DNA of 64,000 bases from Rhodococcus jostii RHA1 (lineage in GTDB: Bacteria; Actinomycetota; Actinomycetes; Mycobacteriales; Mycobacteriaceae), in the NCBI RefSeq assembly GCF_000014565.1, contig NC_008268.1, forward strand, positions 4,902,501-4,966,500. Direction: 5' to 3'. Of the stretch, positions 40,409 to 49,135 are shown piece by piece (within the stretch, counting starts at the first letter, position 1; each line of letters opens with the position of its first letter). A program made the position numbers and the translations under genes. Below the pieces are notes generated by a model. That model ran no database searches, was not told the origin of the DNA, and saw only the letters and a list, made by a program, of their open reading frames with translations.

Positions 40409-41524
40409 ATGCACACGAGTTTGAGCGAGAAGTTCGGCATCGAGTACCCGGTCTTCGGGTTCACTCCCTCCGAAGACGTTGCCGCGGCGATCTCCCGGGC
40501 CGGCGGTCTGGGTGTGCTCGGCTGCGTCCGGTTCAACGACCCCGAGGAGCTCGAGGCCGTCCTGTCGTGGATGGATGAGAACACCGACGGCAAGCCGTAC
40601 GGCGTCGACATCGTGATGCCGGCGAAGGTGCCCACCGAGGGCACGTCGGTGGACCTCGAGTCGCTGATCCCCGCGGAACACCGCGCGTTCGTCGACCGGA
40701 CCCTGGCCGATCTGGGGGTGCCGCCGTTGGATTCGGGTGCCGAACACGCGACCGGTGTGCTCGGCTGGCTGCACTCGGTGGCGCGTTCGCATGTGGACGT
40801 CGCGCTGAATCATCGAATTGCGTTGATCGCCAACGCCCTCGGTTCGCCACCGAAGGACGTCATCGACCAGGCCCACGAGAAGGGCGTTCCGGTGGCCGCG
40901 CTGGCCGGCGCCGTCGAGCACGCGCGCAGGCACGTCGCGAACGGTGTCGACATCGTCATCGCGCAGGGGTACGAGGCCGGTGGGCACACCGGTGAGATCG
41001 CGTCGATGGTGCTGGTTCCCGAGATCGTGGATGCCATCGGTGATTCCGCCGCGGTCCTCGCGGCCGGGGGTATCGGCAGTGGACGTCAGGTCGCTGCTGC
41101 GCTGTCGCTGGGGGCGGCGGGGGTGTGGATGGGGTCGTACTGGCTCACCACGTCCGAGTACAAACTCGGCAGCGCGTCGTCGGAGGGGCCGTCGGCGATC
41201 CAGCGTGCCCTGCTGGGTGCGACGTCCGCCGACACGGTGCGGTCCCGGATCTACTCGGGGAAGCCCGCGCGCCTGCTCAAGACCAAGTGGACCGACGCCT
41301 GGTCGAAGCCGGACGCACCGGCGCCGCTGCCGATGCCGCTGCAGAATTTGCTGGTCAGCGAGGCGCATCAGCGGATCGCCGCGTCCGAGAACCCGGATGT
41401 CGTCGCGATGCCGGTGGGGCAGATCGTCGGTCGGATGAACGAGATCCGTCCGGTGGCCGAGGTGATGGACGAACTCCTCAAGGGCTTCGACTCGGCGGTC
41501 TCCCGCCTCGACAGCTTCCGGTAG
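40409..41524 (+). CDS. NPD-type flavin oxidoreductase downstream of fadD19
   Basis: The protein has 371 residues and is of the nitronate monooxygenase/NPD family: FMN motif AQGYEAGGHTG at residues 185-195, AAGGIGSGRQV, then GAAGVWMGSYWL. The ATG immediately follows the fadD19 stop with no gap, so it is cotranslated. It is related to IpdC at the other end of the window, but differs in length and in the region after residue 60. Given the partner, a redox step on a C26 steroid acid or its CoA ester is the best guess. The stop is followed by hairpin A copy 3. Confidence 0.85.
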   Translation: MHTSLSEKFGIEYPVFGFTPSEDVAAAISRAGGLGVLGCVRFNDPEELEAVLSWMDENTDGKPYGVDIVMPAKVPTEGTSVDLESLIPAEHRAFVDRTLADLGVPPLDSGAEHATGVLGWLHSVARSHVDVALNHRIALIANALGSPPKDVIDQAHEKGVPVAALAGAVEHARRHVANGVDIVIAQGYEAGGHTGEIASMVLVPEIVDAIGDSAAVLAAGGIGSGRQVAAALSLGAAGVWMGSYWLTTSEYKLGSASSEGPSAIQRALLGATSADTVRSRIYSGKPARLLKTKWTDAWSKPDAPAPLPMPLQNLLVSEAHQRIAASENPDVVAMPVGQIVGRMNEIRPVAEVMDELLKGFDSAVSRLDSFR

Positions 41525-41529
41525 CCGAT

Positions 41530-41569
41530 GTGAGTGGCAAAGTATGCGTCAGCACACTTTGCCACTCAC
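41530..41569. terminator. Dispersed hairpin family A, copy 3
   Basis: GTGAGTGGCAAAGTATGC (41530-41547) pairs with GCACACTTTGCCACTCAC (41552-41569) with a single mismatch and a 4-nt loop. It lies between convergent genes, and the stop codon of the leftward fadD17 gene (41566-41568) is inside the right arm, mirroring copy 2. Confidence 0.9.
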
Positions 41570-43137
41570 CTGGGGGAGTAGCCGGTTCCGTCGCGGACCC
41601 ACACCGGATCGGTGCACTCGGCGGCCTCGGCGCTCAACACGCGGGTGAGGACCTTGAACGTGGCGGTCCGCGGGAACTCGGCACACACCCGGATCAGACT
41701 CGGACGCTGCTTCGGACCCAGGTCGGACTGCGCGTCGAGGAAGCGTGTGAAGGCCACCGGGTCGAAGTCACGCGTCGGGACGACGGCCGCCATCACCCGG
41801 TCCCCGGTTTCGGGGTCGGGCACCGCGTACACCGACACCTGGGCGAAGCCGTCGTACCGCATCAGGATGCGTTCGATGGGCGCCGAACCGATGTTCTCGC
41901 CGTCGACGCGCAACCATCCGGAACTACGCCCCGCGAAGTACACGAACCCGTCGGCGTCCCGGTACGCGAGGTCGCCGCTCCAGTACTTGCCGTCGCGGAT
42001 CCGCTCGGCGTCGGCCTCGGGATTGTTGTAGTAGCCCGCGAACGCACCGGACCCCGCGACGTTGACGAGTTCGCCGGTCGCGGCCTCGGCATTGAGCACC
42101 CGGCCTGCGGAATCGAATTCGGCGGGGGGACAAGGCTTGCCGGTCTCGGGGTCGAGGATCGCGATGCCCTCGGGGAGCTTGCCCAGAGAACCTGCCGGCG
42201 TCCCGGGGGTGCCGGAGATGGCGACACCGCCCTCGGTGGAGCCGAATCCGTCGACCACCGCGGTGCCGAAGCGGCGCGCGAACGCCGCGACCGCGGGCGC
42301 GGACCCCTCGTTGCCGTACATCACTCGCAGGGTGTTGTGGGCGTCGTCGGGCAACTCCGGGGTAGCCAGCACATACGACAGCGGCTTTCCGACGTAGTTG
42401 GCGTAAGTGACGCCGAACTTCCGCACATCGGACAGGAAGTTGGACGCGGAGAACTTGCGCCGCAGCGCAATCGAGCTGTGCCCCGCGAGTGCCACGGACC
42501 ATGCCGCCATCATGGCGTTGGAATGGAACATGGGCATCGACATGTAGACGACGTCGTCCGGGGTCAGGCCGAAGCGTTCGGCGAGCATGATGCCGGGCCC
42601 GGTGATCTTCGCGTGGGTGCAGCGCACCGCCTTCGGATCGCCGCTCGTGCCGGACGTGAAGATGAGCATGAACAGGTCGCCGGCCGCGGCTGCCCTCGGC
42701 GTGAATTCGGGGCGCTCGCAGGCGAGCAGGGCGGACCATGCGCGGGAATCCACGTCGACGACGGGAACACCCGGGTCGAGACCGTCCAGCAGCGCGGACT
42801 GCCCGGATTCGGTGAAGACCACCTGGCAGTCGGCCAGCGCGATGTCGCGGGCCAGCGCCTCTCCGCGTCGAGTGGTGTTGAGCCCCACGAGGACGGCGCC
42901 GGACAGCGCCGCAGCCCCGGCGAGGAGCGAGAACTCGGGGACGTTGTCCATCAGGACACCGAAGTGCCGGGGCCGCTGTGCATCGAGCAGATCTTCGAGG
43001 ATCGCGGCGCGCCGCAGGCTCGCCCGCACGTGTTCGGACCACGACAGGAACCGGTCCTCGAAGTACAGGCCCTGGGCGCCCGACTTCGAGACGCCCAGGA
43101 GCAGTTCCGATACCGTGCGCGCGAGCGTGGCGGTCAT
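41566..43137 (-). CDS. fadD17: FadD17, acyl-CoA ligase of sterol side-chain catabolism
   Basis: The protein has 523 residues and is an ANL enzyme of the FadD17 type. The ATP loop is FTSGTSGDPKA with Ala where most have Gly, followed by GFGSTEGGVAISG, YWSGDLAYRDADGFVYFAGR, and a C-terminal lysine in RTATFKVLTRVL. I chose the ATG at 43135-43137 (MTATLARTVSEL), which overlaps the fadE27 stop by 4 nt; the longer open frame upstream is antisense to fadE27. The operon order fadE26-fadE27-fadD17 equals Rv3504-Rv3506. It activates a steroid side-chain acid. Confidence 0.92.
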   Translation of the reverse strand: MTATLARTVSELLLGVSKSGAQGLYFEDRFLSWSEHVRASLRRAAILEDLLDAQRPRHFGVLMDNVPEFSLLAGAAALSGAVLVGLNTTRRGEALARDIALADCQVVFTESGQSALLDGLDPGVPVVDVDSRAWSALLACERPEFTPRAAAAGDLFMLIFTSGTSGDPKAVRCTHAKITGPGIMLAERFGLTPDDVVYMSMPMFHSNAMMAAWSVALAGHSSIALRRKFSASNFLSDVRKFGVTYANYVGKPLSYVLATPELPDDAHNTLRVMYGNEGSAPAVAAFARRFGTAVVDGFGSTEGGVAISGTPGTPAGSLGKLPEGIAILDPETGKPCPPAEFDSAGRVLNAEAATGELVNVAGSGAFAGYYNNPEADAERIRDGKYWSGDLAYRDADGFVYFAGRSSGWLRVDGENIGSAPIERILMRYDGFAQVSVYAVPDPETGDRVMAAVVPTRDFDPVAFTRFLDAQSDLGPKQRPSLIRVCAEFPRTATFKVLTRVLSAEAAECTDPVWVRDGTGYSPR

Positions 43138-44255
43138 GCCGGGACGGTGGCCAGTTCGGCGCCGAGGATCCGCAGCTGCTGGGTGGCCGAGCCGAGCCGG
43201 AACTCGAGTGCCTTGGCGGCGAGGAAGTACCGGTGCACGGGGTGGTCCTCGTCGAGTCCGACGCCACCGTGGACGTGGACGAGGGTGTGGGCCACCCGGT
43301 GCCCGGCGTCGGACGCCCAGAAGTTGGCGGTCTGGATGTCGCCTTCGCTGGGCAGGTCCTCGCTGAGCCGCCACGCCGCCTGCCACAGCGTGAGCCGGAC
43401 GCCCTTCACATCGATGTAGCCGTCCGCGAGGCGCTGGGCCACGGCCTGGAAACTGCCGATGGGCCGCCCGAACTGCACCCGCTCGCGGGCGTAGGCGGCG
43501 GTGAGTTTCAGGGCTTCGTCGAGGACGCCGTACTGGTACGCGCAGGCGCCGAGCGAGCCGCGCTCGACGAGCCATGCCACGATCTCGCTGCCCCGGTCGA
43601 CGGCGCCGAGCACGCGGTCCTCGGCCAGCGACACTCCGTGGAGGGTCACCTCACCGGTGCTGGCCAGGTCGACGGTCTGCTGGCGGGTGACGGTCACTCC
43701 GGCGTCGTCGGGGCGGACGAGGAAGACGGCCACACCGTCCGGGGTGGTCGCCGGGACCAGGAAGAGGTCGCCGGACGGTGCCGCGTCGACGACGATCTTG
43801 GTGCCGTCGAGGGTCCAGCCGTCCGCGCCGCGTTCGGCGCGCGTGACGGGTGCACCCGGATTGTCGTTGAGTTCCTCGTCGAGGGCGACGGTGAGGATCT
43901 TCTCTCCACACGCGGCCGGAGTACCCCAGTCGGACCGCTGCTGCTCGGTCCCGTATTTCGCGATCGCGCCTGCCGCCATCACGATCGACGACAGATAGGG
44001 CACCGGCGCGACGGCGCGGCCCAGTTCGACGAGGATGCTGCACTGCTCGAGGACGCCGAAACCGTCGCCGCCCACCGACTCCGGCAGCGCGGCGCTCAGG
44101 ACGCCGGACGACGCGAGTGCGGACCACAGCCGGCGATCGAGGCGGTCCTCCGCGTCGTCGAGTTCACGGAGACGGTCGTTGGTGACGAGGTCCGAGACGA
44201 TTCCTTTGGTGAGGCCGGCCAGATCCTGCTGGGCCTCGGTGGGGGTGAAGTCCAT
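43134..44255 (-). CDS. fadE27: FadE27 (ChsE5), acyl-CoA dehydrogenase subunit
   Basis: The protein has 373 residues with the acyl-CoA dehydrogenase fold: MDFTPTEAQQDLAGLTKGIV at the start, LPESVGGDGFGVLEQCSI in the middle, and YARERVQFGRPIGSFQAVAQ near the C-terminal domain. FadE26 and FadE27 form an alpha2beta2 heterotetramer (ChsE4-ChsE5) that desaturates the sterol side-chain CoA ester in the first round. It begins 10 bp after the fadE26 stop and overlaps fadD17. The FAD sites are split between subunits, so neither should work alone. Confidence 0.92.
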   Translation of the reverse strand: MDFTPTEAQQDLAGLTKGIVSDLVTNDRLRELDDAEDRLDRRLWSALASSGVLSAALPESVGGDGFGVLEQCSILVELGRAVAPVPYLSSIVMAAGAIAKYGTEQQRSDWGTPAACGEKILTVALDEELNDNPGAPVTRAERGADGWTLDGTKIVVDAAPSGDLFLVPATTPDGVAVFLVRPDDAGVTVTRQQTVDLASTGEVTLHGVSLAEDRVLGAVDRGSEIVAWLVERGSLGACAYQYGVLDEALKLTAAYARERVQFGRPIGSFQAVAQRLADGYIDVKGVRLTLWQAAWRLSEDLPSEGDIQTANFWASDAGHRVAHTLVHVHGGVGLDEDHPVHRYFLAAKALEFRLGSATQQLRILGAELATVPA

Positions 44256-44265
44256 TGTCGTAGTC

Positions 44266-45447
44266 CTAACGCTTCGCTGGGGGCAGGCCGAGGGCGGTCA
44301 TGGCGATGATGTCGCGCTGCACCTCGTTGGTTCCGCCGCCGAACGTGAGGATCAGCGACGACCGGTGCATCCGTTCGAGTCGCCCGCGCAGCAGGACACC
44401 GGGGGAGTTCTGCCGCAGCGTGGCCGAAGGTCCGAGGATCTCCATCAGCAGCCGGTACGCCTCCGTGGCGAACTCCGTGCCGTAGACCTTGTTGGCCGAC
44501 GCCGCCTCCGGGCCCGGCGCGTGGTCGGTGGACGAGGCGATCTCCCAGTTCATCAACTTGAGGTACTCGGCCTTGGCGTGGACCCGGGCCAGATTGATCT
44601 GCACCCATTCCTGGTCGATGACGCGGCGGCCGTCCGGCAGTTTGGTGTTCTGCGCCCATTCGCGCACTTCACGCTGGGCGGTGAGGACCGGACCGGCGGA
44701 GGTGAGGGCGACGCGCTCGTGGTTGAGCTGATTGGTGATCAGTGCCCAGCCGCCGTGTTCGGGGCCGACCAGCGCGGACGACGGAACCCGAACGTCCTGA
44801 TAGTAGGTGGCGCTCGTGTCCGGACCCGCCATCGTGTGGACGGGGGTGTACGAGAAGCCTTCGGCGGTGGTCGGGACGATCAGCATGCTGATGCCCTTGT
44901 GCTTCTTGGCTTCGGGATCGGTACGGCAGGCCAGCCACACGTAGTCGGCGTACGCGATCAGGCTCGTCCACATCTTCTGTCCGTTGATGACGTAGTCGTC
45001 GCCGTCCTTGACGGCGGTCGTGCGCAGGCTGGCGAGGTCGGTGCCCGCTTCGGGCTCGGAGTAGCCGATGGAGAAGTGCAGTTCGCCGGCGGAGATCTTG
45101 GGCAGGAAGAACGACTTCTGCTCGGGGGTGCCGAAGTGCATGATCGTCGGTGCCACCGAGTTGATGGTGAGGAAGGGGACCGGGGCGCCGGCGATGGCGG
45201 CCTCATCCGTGAAGATCAGCTGCTCCATGGCCGACCGTTCCTGGCCGCCGTACTCCTTGGGCCACCCGAGCGTCAGCCAGCCGTCCTTGCCCATCTGGGC
45301 GACGACGTCGCGGTAGACGTTGCCCTCGCCGTATTCGCCGGTGGTGGCGGCCAGTGCCTCTCGACGCTCCGGCGTCATCAGCTTCGCGAAGTACGCGCGC
45401 AGCTCTTCCCGCAGCTGCTGCTGCTGCGGTGTGTAGGTGATGTGCAT
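44266..45447 (-). CDS. fadE26: FadE26 (ChsE4), acyl-CoA dehydrogenase subunit
   Basis: The protein has 393 residues: GWLTLGWPKEYGGQERS, ISAGELHFSIGYSEPEAGTD and YVINGQKMWTSLIAYADYVW are standard for the family, and LRQNSPGVLLRGRLERM leads to the C-terminal helices. The start is the ATG at 45445-45447 (MHITYTPQQQQLRE). The region upstream to 45598 is a leader of about 150 bp ending at the KstR box shared with fdxD. It is the partner of FadE27 in the first beta-oxidation round. Confidence 0.92.
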   Translation of the reverse strand: MHITYTPQQQQLREELRAYFAKLMTPERREALAATTGEYGEGNVYRDVVAQMGKDGWLTLGWPKEYGGQERSAMEQLIFTDEAAIAGAPVPFLTINSVAPTIMHFGTPEQKSFFLPKISAGELHFSIGYSEPEAGTDLASLRTTAVKDGDDYVINGQKMWTSLIAYADYVWLACRTDPEAKKHKGISMLIVPTTAEGFSYTPVHTMAGPDTSATYYQDVRVPSSALVGPEHGGWALITNQLNHERVALTSAGPVLTAQREVREWAQNTKLPDGRRVIDQEWVQINLARVHAKAEYLKLMNWEIASSTDHAPGPEAASANKVYGTEFATEAYRLLMEILGPSATLRQNSPGVLLRGRLERMHRSSLILTFGGGTNEVQRDIIAMTALGLPPAKR

Positions 45448-45597
45448 CGAAATACCTCTCCAGTCCGAGAGCGGAATCAGCTGAAATCTGGCACAGGTTC
45501 CAGTCTCTGCGGTGCATTCGCGGAGCCGGCCCCGACCGGCCCCGGAGCGTGCCCGGTAGGCGTGCTCGCAGTCGTGGAACGAATCATTGCACACGAC

Positions 45598-45611
45598 TGG
45601 AACAGGTTCTA
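45598..45611. promoter_or_regulatory. KstR box for fadE26 and fdxD
   Basis: TGGAACAGGTTCTA matches TnnAACnnGTTnnA at all fixed positions. It lies between the divergent fadE26-fadE27-fadD17 and fdxD genes. Confidence 0.9.
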
Positions 45612-45694
45612 GTGTTATCGCAGGAACGAAGTGTGCCACAGCCCGGCGGCACCCGGATCCGCGAGTGGCGAGACGAGGAGAAGTGAGGGTTGCC

Positions 45695-45886
45695 ATGGAG
45701 GTCAGAGTTGATTTCGACCGTTGCGAGGCCAATGGTGTGTGCGTGGGGATCGCACCCGACATCTTCGAGCTCGACGACGACGATCAGCTGCACATTTCGA
45801 GTGCCGTTCCTCCCGCCGACCGGGAGGAAGACGTGCGTACGGCGATCGCCCAGTGTCCGAGGGCCGCACTCACCGAGCACCCCTGA
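45695..45886 (+). CDS. fdxD: FdxD, [3Fe-4S] ferredoxin
   Basis: The protein has 63 residues, equal to Rv3503c in size. Cys10, Cys16 and Cys54 are the ligands (CEANGVC and CPRAAL), with Asn where a fourth ligand would be, as in P450-partner 3Fe-4S ferredoxins. It is too short for many gene callers. The ATG at 45695 is chosen; a GTG at 45683 in the same frame would add four residues. It could serve CYP125 or another KstR-controlled P450. Confidence 0.9.
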   Translation: MEVRVDFDRCEANGVCVGIAPDIFELDDDDQLHISSAVPPADREEDVRTAIAQCPRAALTEHP

Positions 45887-45903
45887 GGATTGTTGCCCGG
45901 AAT

Positions 45904-45917
45904 GAGAACACGTTCTA
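45904..45917. promoter_or_regulatory. KstR box for hsd4A
   Basis: GAGAACACGTTCTA matches TnnAACnnGTTnnA except for the first base. It is 73 bp before the hsd4A ATG, so hsd4A can be transcribed separately from fdxD. Confidence 0.82.
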
Positions 45918-45989
45918 CAGTGACGTCGACCTACCGCCGGGTCGTGTTCGCGACCTCCGGCGAGTGCACAGAACCAGGAGAGCGTGTTC

Positions 45990-46907
45990 ATGAATGCTGT
46001 GGCTGACCGCGATGTGAACGTGGACGGCAAGGTCGCCGTCGTGACCGGCGCCGGATCCGGCCTCGGAAAGTTCGAGGCGATCGCACTGGCCCGCGCCGGT
46101 GCGTCCGTCGTCGTCAACGACCTGGTCGCGAACGACGCCGTGGAGGCAACCCTAGACGAGATCCGGGGCCTGGGCGCGAAGGTCGAGTTCGTGGCAGGCG
46201 ACATCGGGGAACGGTCCACCGCCGACGCGATCATGGAGGCGGCGCAGAGCCGGCTCGGCAGCCTCGACATCCTGGTGAACAACGCGGGCATCACGCGGGA
46301 TCGCATGCTGTTCAACATGTCCGACGAGGACTGGGATCTGGTGCTGAAAGTTCATCTGCGCGGACACTTCCTGCTGTGCCGCTCAGCCGCCTCGTACTGG
46401 CGGGGCAAGTCCAAGGAAGCCGGTGCGCCCGTGTACGGGCGCATCGTCAACACCTCGTCCGAGGCGGGACTGCTCGGCCCCGAGGGGCAGGCGAACTACG
46501 GCGCCGCCAAGGCGGGTATCACGGCGCTCACGCTGTCGGCGGCCCGTGGGCTGTCGCGGTACGGCGTCCGAGCCAACGCGATCTGCCCCCGGGCCCGCAC
46601 GTCGATGACGGAGAACGTCTTCGGCGAGGCACCGGCCGAGGGGGTCGACCCGTTGTCTCCCGAGCACGTGGCCGCGCTGGTCGCCTACCTCGCATCGCCT
46701 GCCGCCGACTCCGTGAACGGTCAGGTCTTCGTCGTCTACGGCCCGATGGTGGCGTTGATGGCGGCACCGGTCGTGGAGCGGCGTTTCGACGCCGCGGACG
46801 GTCGGTGGACACCCGGCGCGCTCGCGGCGGAGCTCGGGAACTACTTCGCGGATCGGGATCCTGCCGCCATGTTCTCGGCCTCCGCGGCGCTCCGCGAACT
46901 GGGCTGA
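45990..46907 (+). CDS. hsd4A: Hsd4A, 17beta-hydroxysteroid / 3-hydroxyacyl-CoA dehydrogenase
   Basis: The protein has 305 residues and is an SDR of the HSD17B4 type: TGAGSGLGKFE near residue 20, NNAGITRDRM, NTSSEAGLLG, and the Y-x3-K motif in NYGAAKAG. I chose the ATG at 45990, nine bases after AGGAG; a GTG two codons earlier is only three bases away. The order fdxD-hsd4A next to mce4 matches Rv3503c-Rv3502c. Hsd4A oxidises the 3-hydroxyacyl-CoA of the sterol side chain and can also act on C17 hydroxysteroids. Confidence 0.92.
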   Translation: MNAVADRDVNVDGKVAVVTGAGSGLGKFEAIALARAGASVVVNDLVANDAVEATLDEIRGLGAKVEFVAGDIGERSTADAIMEAAQSRLGSLDILVNNAGITRDRMLFNMSDEDWDLVLKVHLRGHFLLCRSAASYWRGKSKEAGAPVYGRIVNTSSEAGLLGPEGQANYGAAKAGITALTLSAARGLSRYGVRANAICPRARTSMTENVFGEAPAEGVDPLSPEHVAALVAYLASPAADSVNGQVFVVYGPMVALMAAPVVERRFDAADGRWTPGALAAELGNYFADRDPAAMFSASAALRELG

Positions 46908-47066
46908 TCTGCGTCCCCGGGGACGAGGAACCGACACGAAGGTTGTTTCCGTATCGTTTCCGCAGGTAATGCCCCCGCGATGGGCGATACTGAAGGCAAC
47001 TGAAGAGCGGCGGAACGGGGGCCTGGTAACCGTGGAGGGGTGTTCGAGTGGTGTGCCGGATATGAC

Positions 47067-47080
47067 TAGATCGTGTTCTA
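47067..47080. promoter_or_regulatory. KstR-like box, distal mce4 site
   Basis: TAGATCGTGTTCTA matches TnnAACnnGTTnnA except for T in the second A of AAC. It lies 407 bp before yrbE4A, too far for a simple promoter. Confidence 0.6.
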
Positions 47081-47385
47081 ATTCTGCTGTCGTCGAACGG
47101 TTCGATCAAGCGTGCCCAGCCGGTCCGGCGACTCCCGAGGCCGGCCTCCTCACGCGGTTGCACGGAACCGGGGCCGACGACGATTCCGACGGTCGTCGGT
47201 ATGCGATGAAATTCGTTCAAAGTTCTTGTGCCATAACCTCTTGAATCCACACCTCGGCCTTCCCGCTCAGCGTGAACCGTCGGTTCCGATCGGGGGGAGA
47301 AACGCCCGGCATTTCAGTCGAATTCGGACCTCGGGGCGTGCTGAATGTGGGACGATTCTTGCTGATGAGCGACCACCTTTGACAG

Positions 47386-47399
47386 GTGAACACGTTCTA
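47386..47399. promoter_or_regulatory. KstR box, proximal mce4 promoter site
   Basis: GTGAACACGTTCTA matches TnnAACnnGTTnnA except for the first base. It is 88 bp before the yrbE4A start and is the likely control point of the operon. Confidence 0.84.
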
Positions 47400-47486
47400 G
47401 TTAATATGGCCTGAGTCACAGACCGCTGGGGGGCTGGGCTCGAACTGACAGTCGGTGCTGGGCGAGATCATGGACGAGGAGGACGG

Positions 47487-48251
47487 ATGGTAGACCTCCT
47501 CGAGGTGCCGTTGCGTGCGGTCGGCGGGTTCTTCACGATGTCGGGCGAAACGTTGAGGGCAGTCTTCTCGAGGCCCTTTCAGCGTCGCGAGTTCGTGGAC
47601 CAGGCGTGGTTCGTCGCCCGGGTCTCGATGGTGCCCACCGTGCTGGTGGCCATCCCGTTCACCGTCCTGGTGAGCTTCACGATCAACATCCTCCTCCGCG
47701 AGATCGGCGCCGCAGACCTCAGTGGCGCCGGCGCCGCTCTCGGCACCGTCACCCAGGTCGGTCCCATCGTCACCGTGCTCATCGTGGCGGGTGCAGGCGC
47801 CACCGCCATCTGCGCAGACCTCTCCGCCCGCACCATCCGCGAAGAGATCGACGCGATGCGGGTGCTGGGCATCAATCCGATCCACCGCCTGGTCGTGCCA
47901 CGAGTGCTGGCGTCGACCGTCGTGGCGCTCCTGCTCAACGGGCTGGTCTGCACCATCGGCATCCTCGGTGGCTTCGTCTTCTCGGTCTACATCCAGGACG
48001 TCAACCCGGGTGCGTTCGTCAACGGCATCACCCTGCTCACCGGATTCGGGGAGCTCGTCATCTCGGAAGTCAAAGCCGGTCTGTTCGGCATGATCGCCGG
48101 TCTCGTTGCCGCCTACCTCGGCCTGAACGTCAGGGGTGGCGCGAAGAGCGTCGGTGACGCCGTCAACCAGACCGTCGTGTTCTCGTTCATGGCCCTGTTC
48201 GTGGTCAACGTTCTCGTCACCGCCGTCGGCATCAAGCTGACGGCAGGGTGA
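47487..48251 (+). CDS. yrbE4A: YrbE4A (SupA), Mce4 permease subunit
   Basis: The protein has 254 residues and is a MlaE-type integral membrane permease. Hydrophobic segments are visible around residues 52-72, 91-110, 145-170, 200-220 and 230-250. The EEIDAMRVLGINPI stretch is the conserved cytoplasmic loop that contacts the ATPase. The ATG follows GAGGAGGA. It is first of the ten-gene mce4 run, called supA in RHA1. With YrbE4B it forms the channel for sterol import; the ATPase (Mkl-type) is not in this window. Confidence 0.95.
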   Translation: MVDLLEVPLRAVGGFFTMSGETLRAVFSRPFQRREFVDQAWFVARVSMVPTVLVAIPFTVLVSFTINILLREIGAADLSGAGAALGTVTQVGPIVTVLIVAGAGATAICADLSARTIREEIDAMRVLGINPIHRLVVPRVLASTVVALLLNGLVCTIGILGGFVFSVYIQDVNPGAFVNGITLLTGFGELVISEVKAGLFGMIAGLVAAYLGLNVRGGAKSVGDAVNQTVVFSFMALFVVNVLVTAVGIKLTAG

Positions 48252-48271
48252 TCGACATGGTGGTGGAGTAG

Positions 48272-49123
48272 ATGGCACTAGCGGCGGCCGGGCGCTTTCC
48301 CCGAACTCGCAAACGGTTCGCGTCGGCGTCCCGCTCGATCGACCGGCTCGGTGAGCAGGCGCTGTTCTTCGCGCGTGCCATCGGATGGGCGCCCCGCGCC
48401 CTGATGCACTACCCGAAGGAGACGCTGCGGCTCATCGCCGAGATCAGCATGGGCACGGGTGCGCTCGCGGTAATCGGCGGAACGGTCGTCATCGTCGGCT
48501 TCCTGACCCTGTTCACCGGCGGCACCATCGCGGTGCAGGGGTACAGCTCGCTCGGCAACATCGGCGTCGAGGCCCTCACCGGCTTCTTCGCGGCCTTCAT
48601 CAACGTGCGTATCGCGGCGCCGGTCATCGCAGGCATCGGGCTTGCGGCCACCATCGGCGCCGGCTCCACCGCCCAGCTCGGCGCCATGCGCGTCTCGGAG
48701 GAGATCGACGCGCTGGAGACGATGGCGATCCCGTCGATTCCGTACCTGGTCAGCACCCGTGTGATGGCGGGGATGATCGCCATCATCCCGCTGTACGCCC
48801 TCGCGGTGATCGCGTCGTTCATGGCCAGCCGGTTCGCGACCGTGGTGCTGTACGACCAGTCGTCCGGCGTGTACGACCACTACTTCTCGACGTTCCTGAT
48901 ACCGACGGACATCCTGTGGTCGTTCGCGCAGGCCATCGTCATGGCGATCGCGATCATGCTCATCCACACCTACTACGGTTTCAACGCCTCGGGCGGTCCG
49001 GTCGGCGTCGGTGTGGCCGTCGGCAACGCGGTGCGCTCCTCGCTGATCGCCGTCGTCACCGTCACCCTGCTCATCTCGCTCGCCATCTACGGCGCGTCCG
49101 GCAACTTCAACCTTTCGGGATAG
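48272..49123 (+). CDS. yrbE4B: YrbE4B (SupB), Mce4 permease subunit
   Basis: The protein has 283 residues and is the second MlaE-type permease. Its conserved loop EEIDALETMAIPSIPYLVST corresponds to that of YrbE4A, and it has the same pattern of five or so hydrophobic helices after a basic N-terminus. It starts 20 bp after yrbE4A, and mce4A begins 12 bp after its stop. It is part of the steroid uptake system (supB in RHA1). Confidence 0.95.
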   Translation: MALAAAGRFPRTRKRFASASRSIDRLGEQALFFARAIGWAPRALMHYPKETLRLIAEISMGTGALAVIGGTVVIVGFLTLFTGGTIAVQGYSSLGNIGVEALTGFFAAFINVRIAAPVIAGIGLAATIGAGSTAQLGAMRVSEEIDALETMAIPSIPYLVSTRVMAGMIAIIPLYALAVIASFMASRFATVVLYDQSSGVYDHYFSTFLIPTDILWSFAQAIVMAIAIMLIHTYYGFNASGGPVGVGVAVGNAVRSSLIAVVTVTLLISLAIYGASGNFNLSG

Positions 49124-49135
49124 GAGTGCCGGTAG

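Larger units (their letters stand above)
46908..47486. other. Long mce4 leader region with two KstR boxes
   Basis: This is 579 bp without a gene I can support. It holds two KstR-like boxes, 47067-47080 and 47386-47399, 319 bp apart. A short open frame at 46969-47244 (MPPRWAILKATEERR...) has no recognisable domain and an unconvincing start, so I leave it out. The sequence from 47200 to 47400 is less GC-rich than its surroundings. The first box may drive an untranslated leader or a small RNA. Confidence 0.55.

Noticed and set aside
37805..41368. A 1187-codon open frame on the minus strand
   Set aside because: It is antisense to fadD19 and the flavoprotein gene and overlaps echA19 in another frame. 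Its translation is Arg/His/Asp-rich without domains, which is typical of high-GC antisense frames.
46969..47244. Small frame between hsd4A and yrbE4A
   Set aside because: No convincing start or domain. It spans the distal KstR-like box, so it is more likely noncoding leader.
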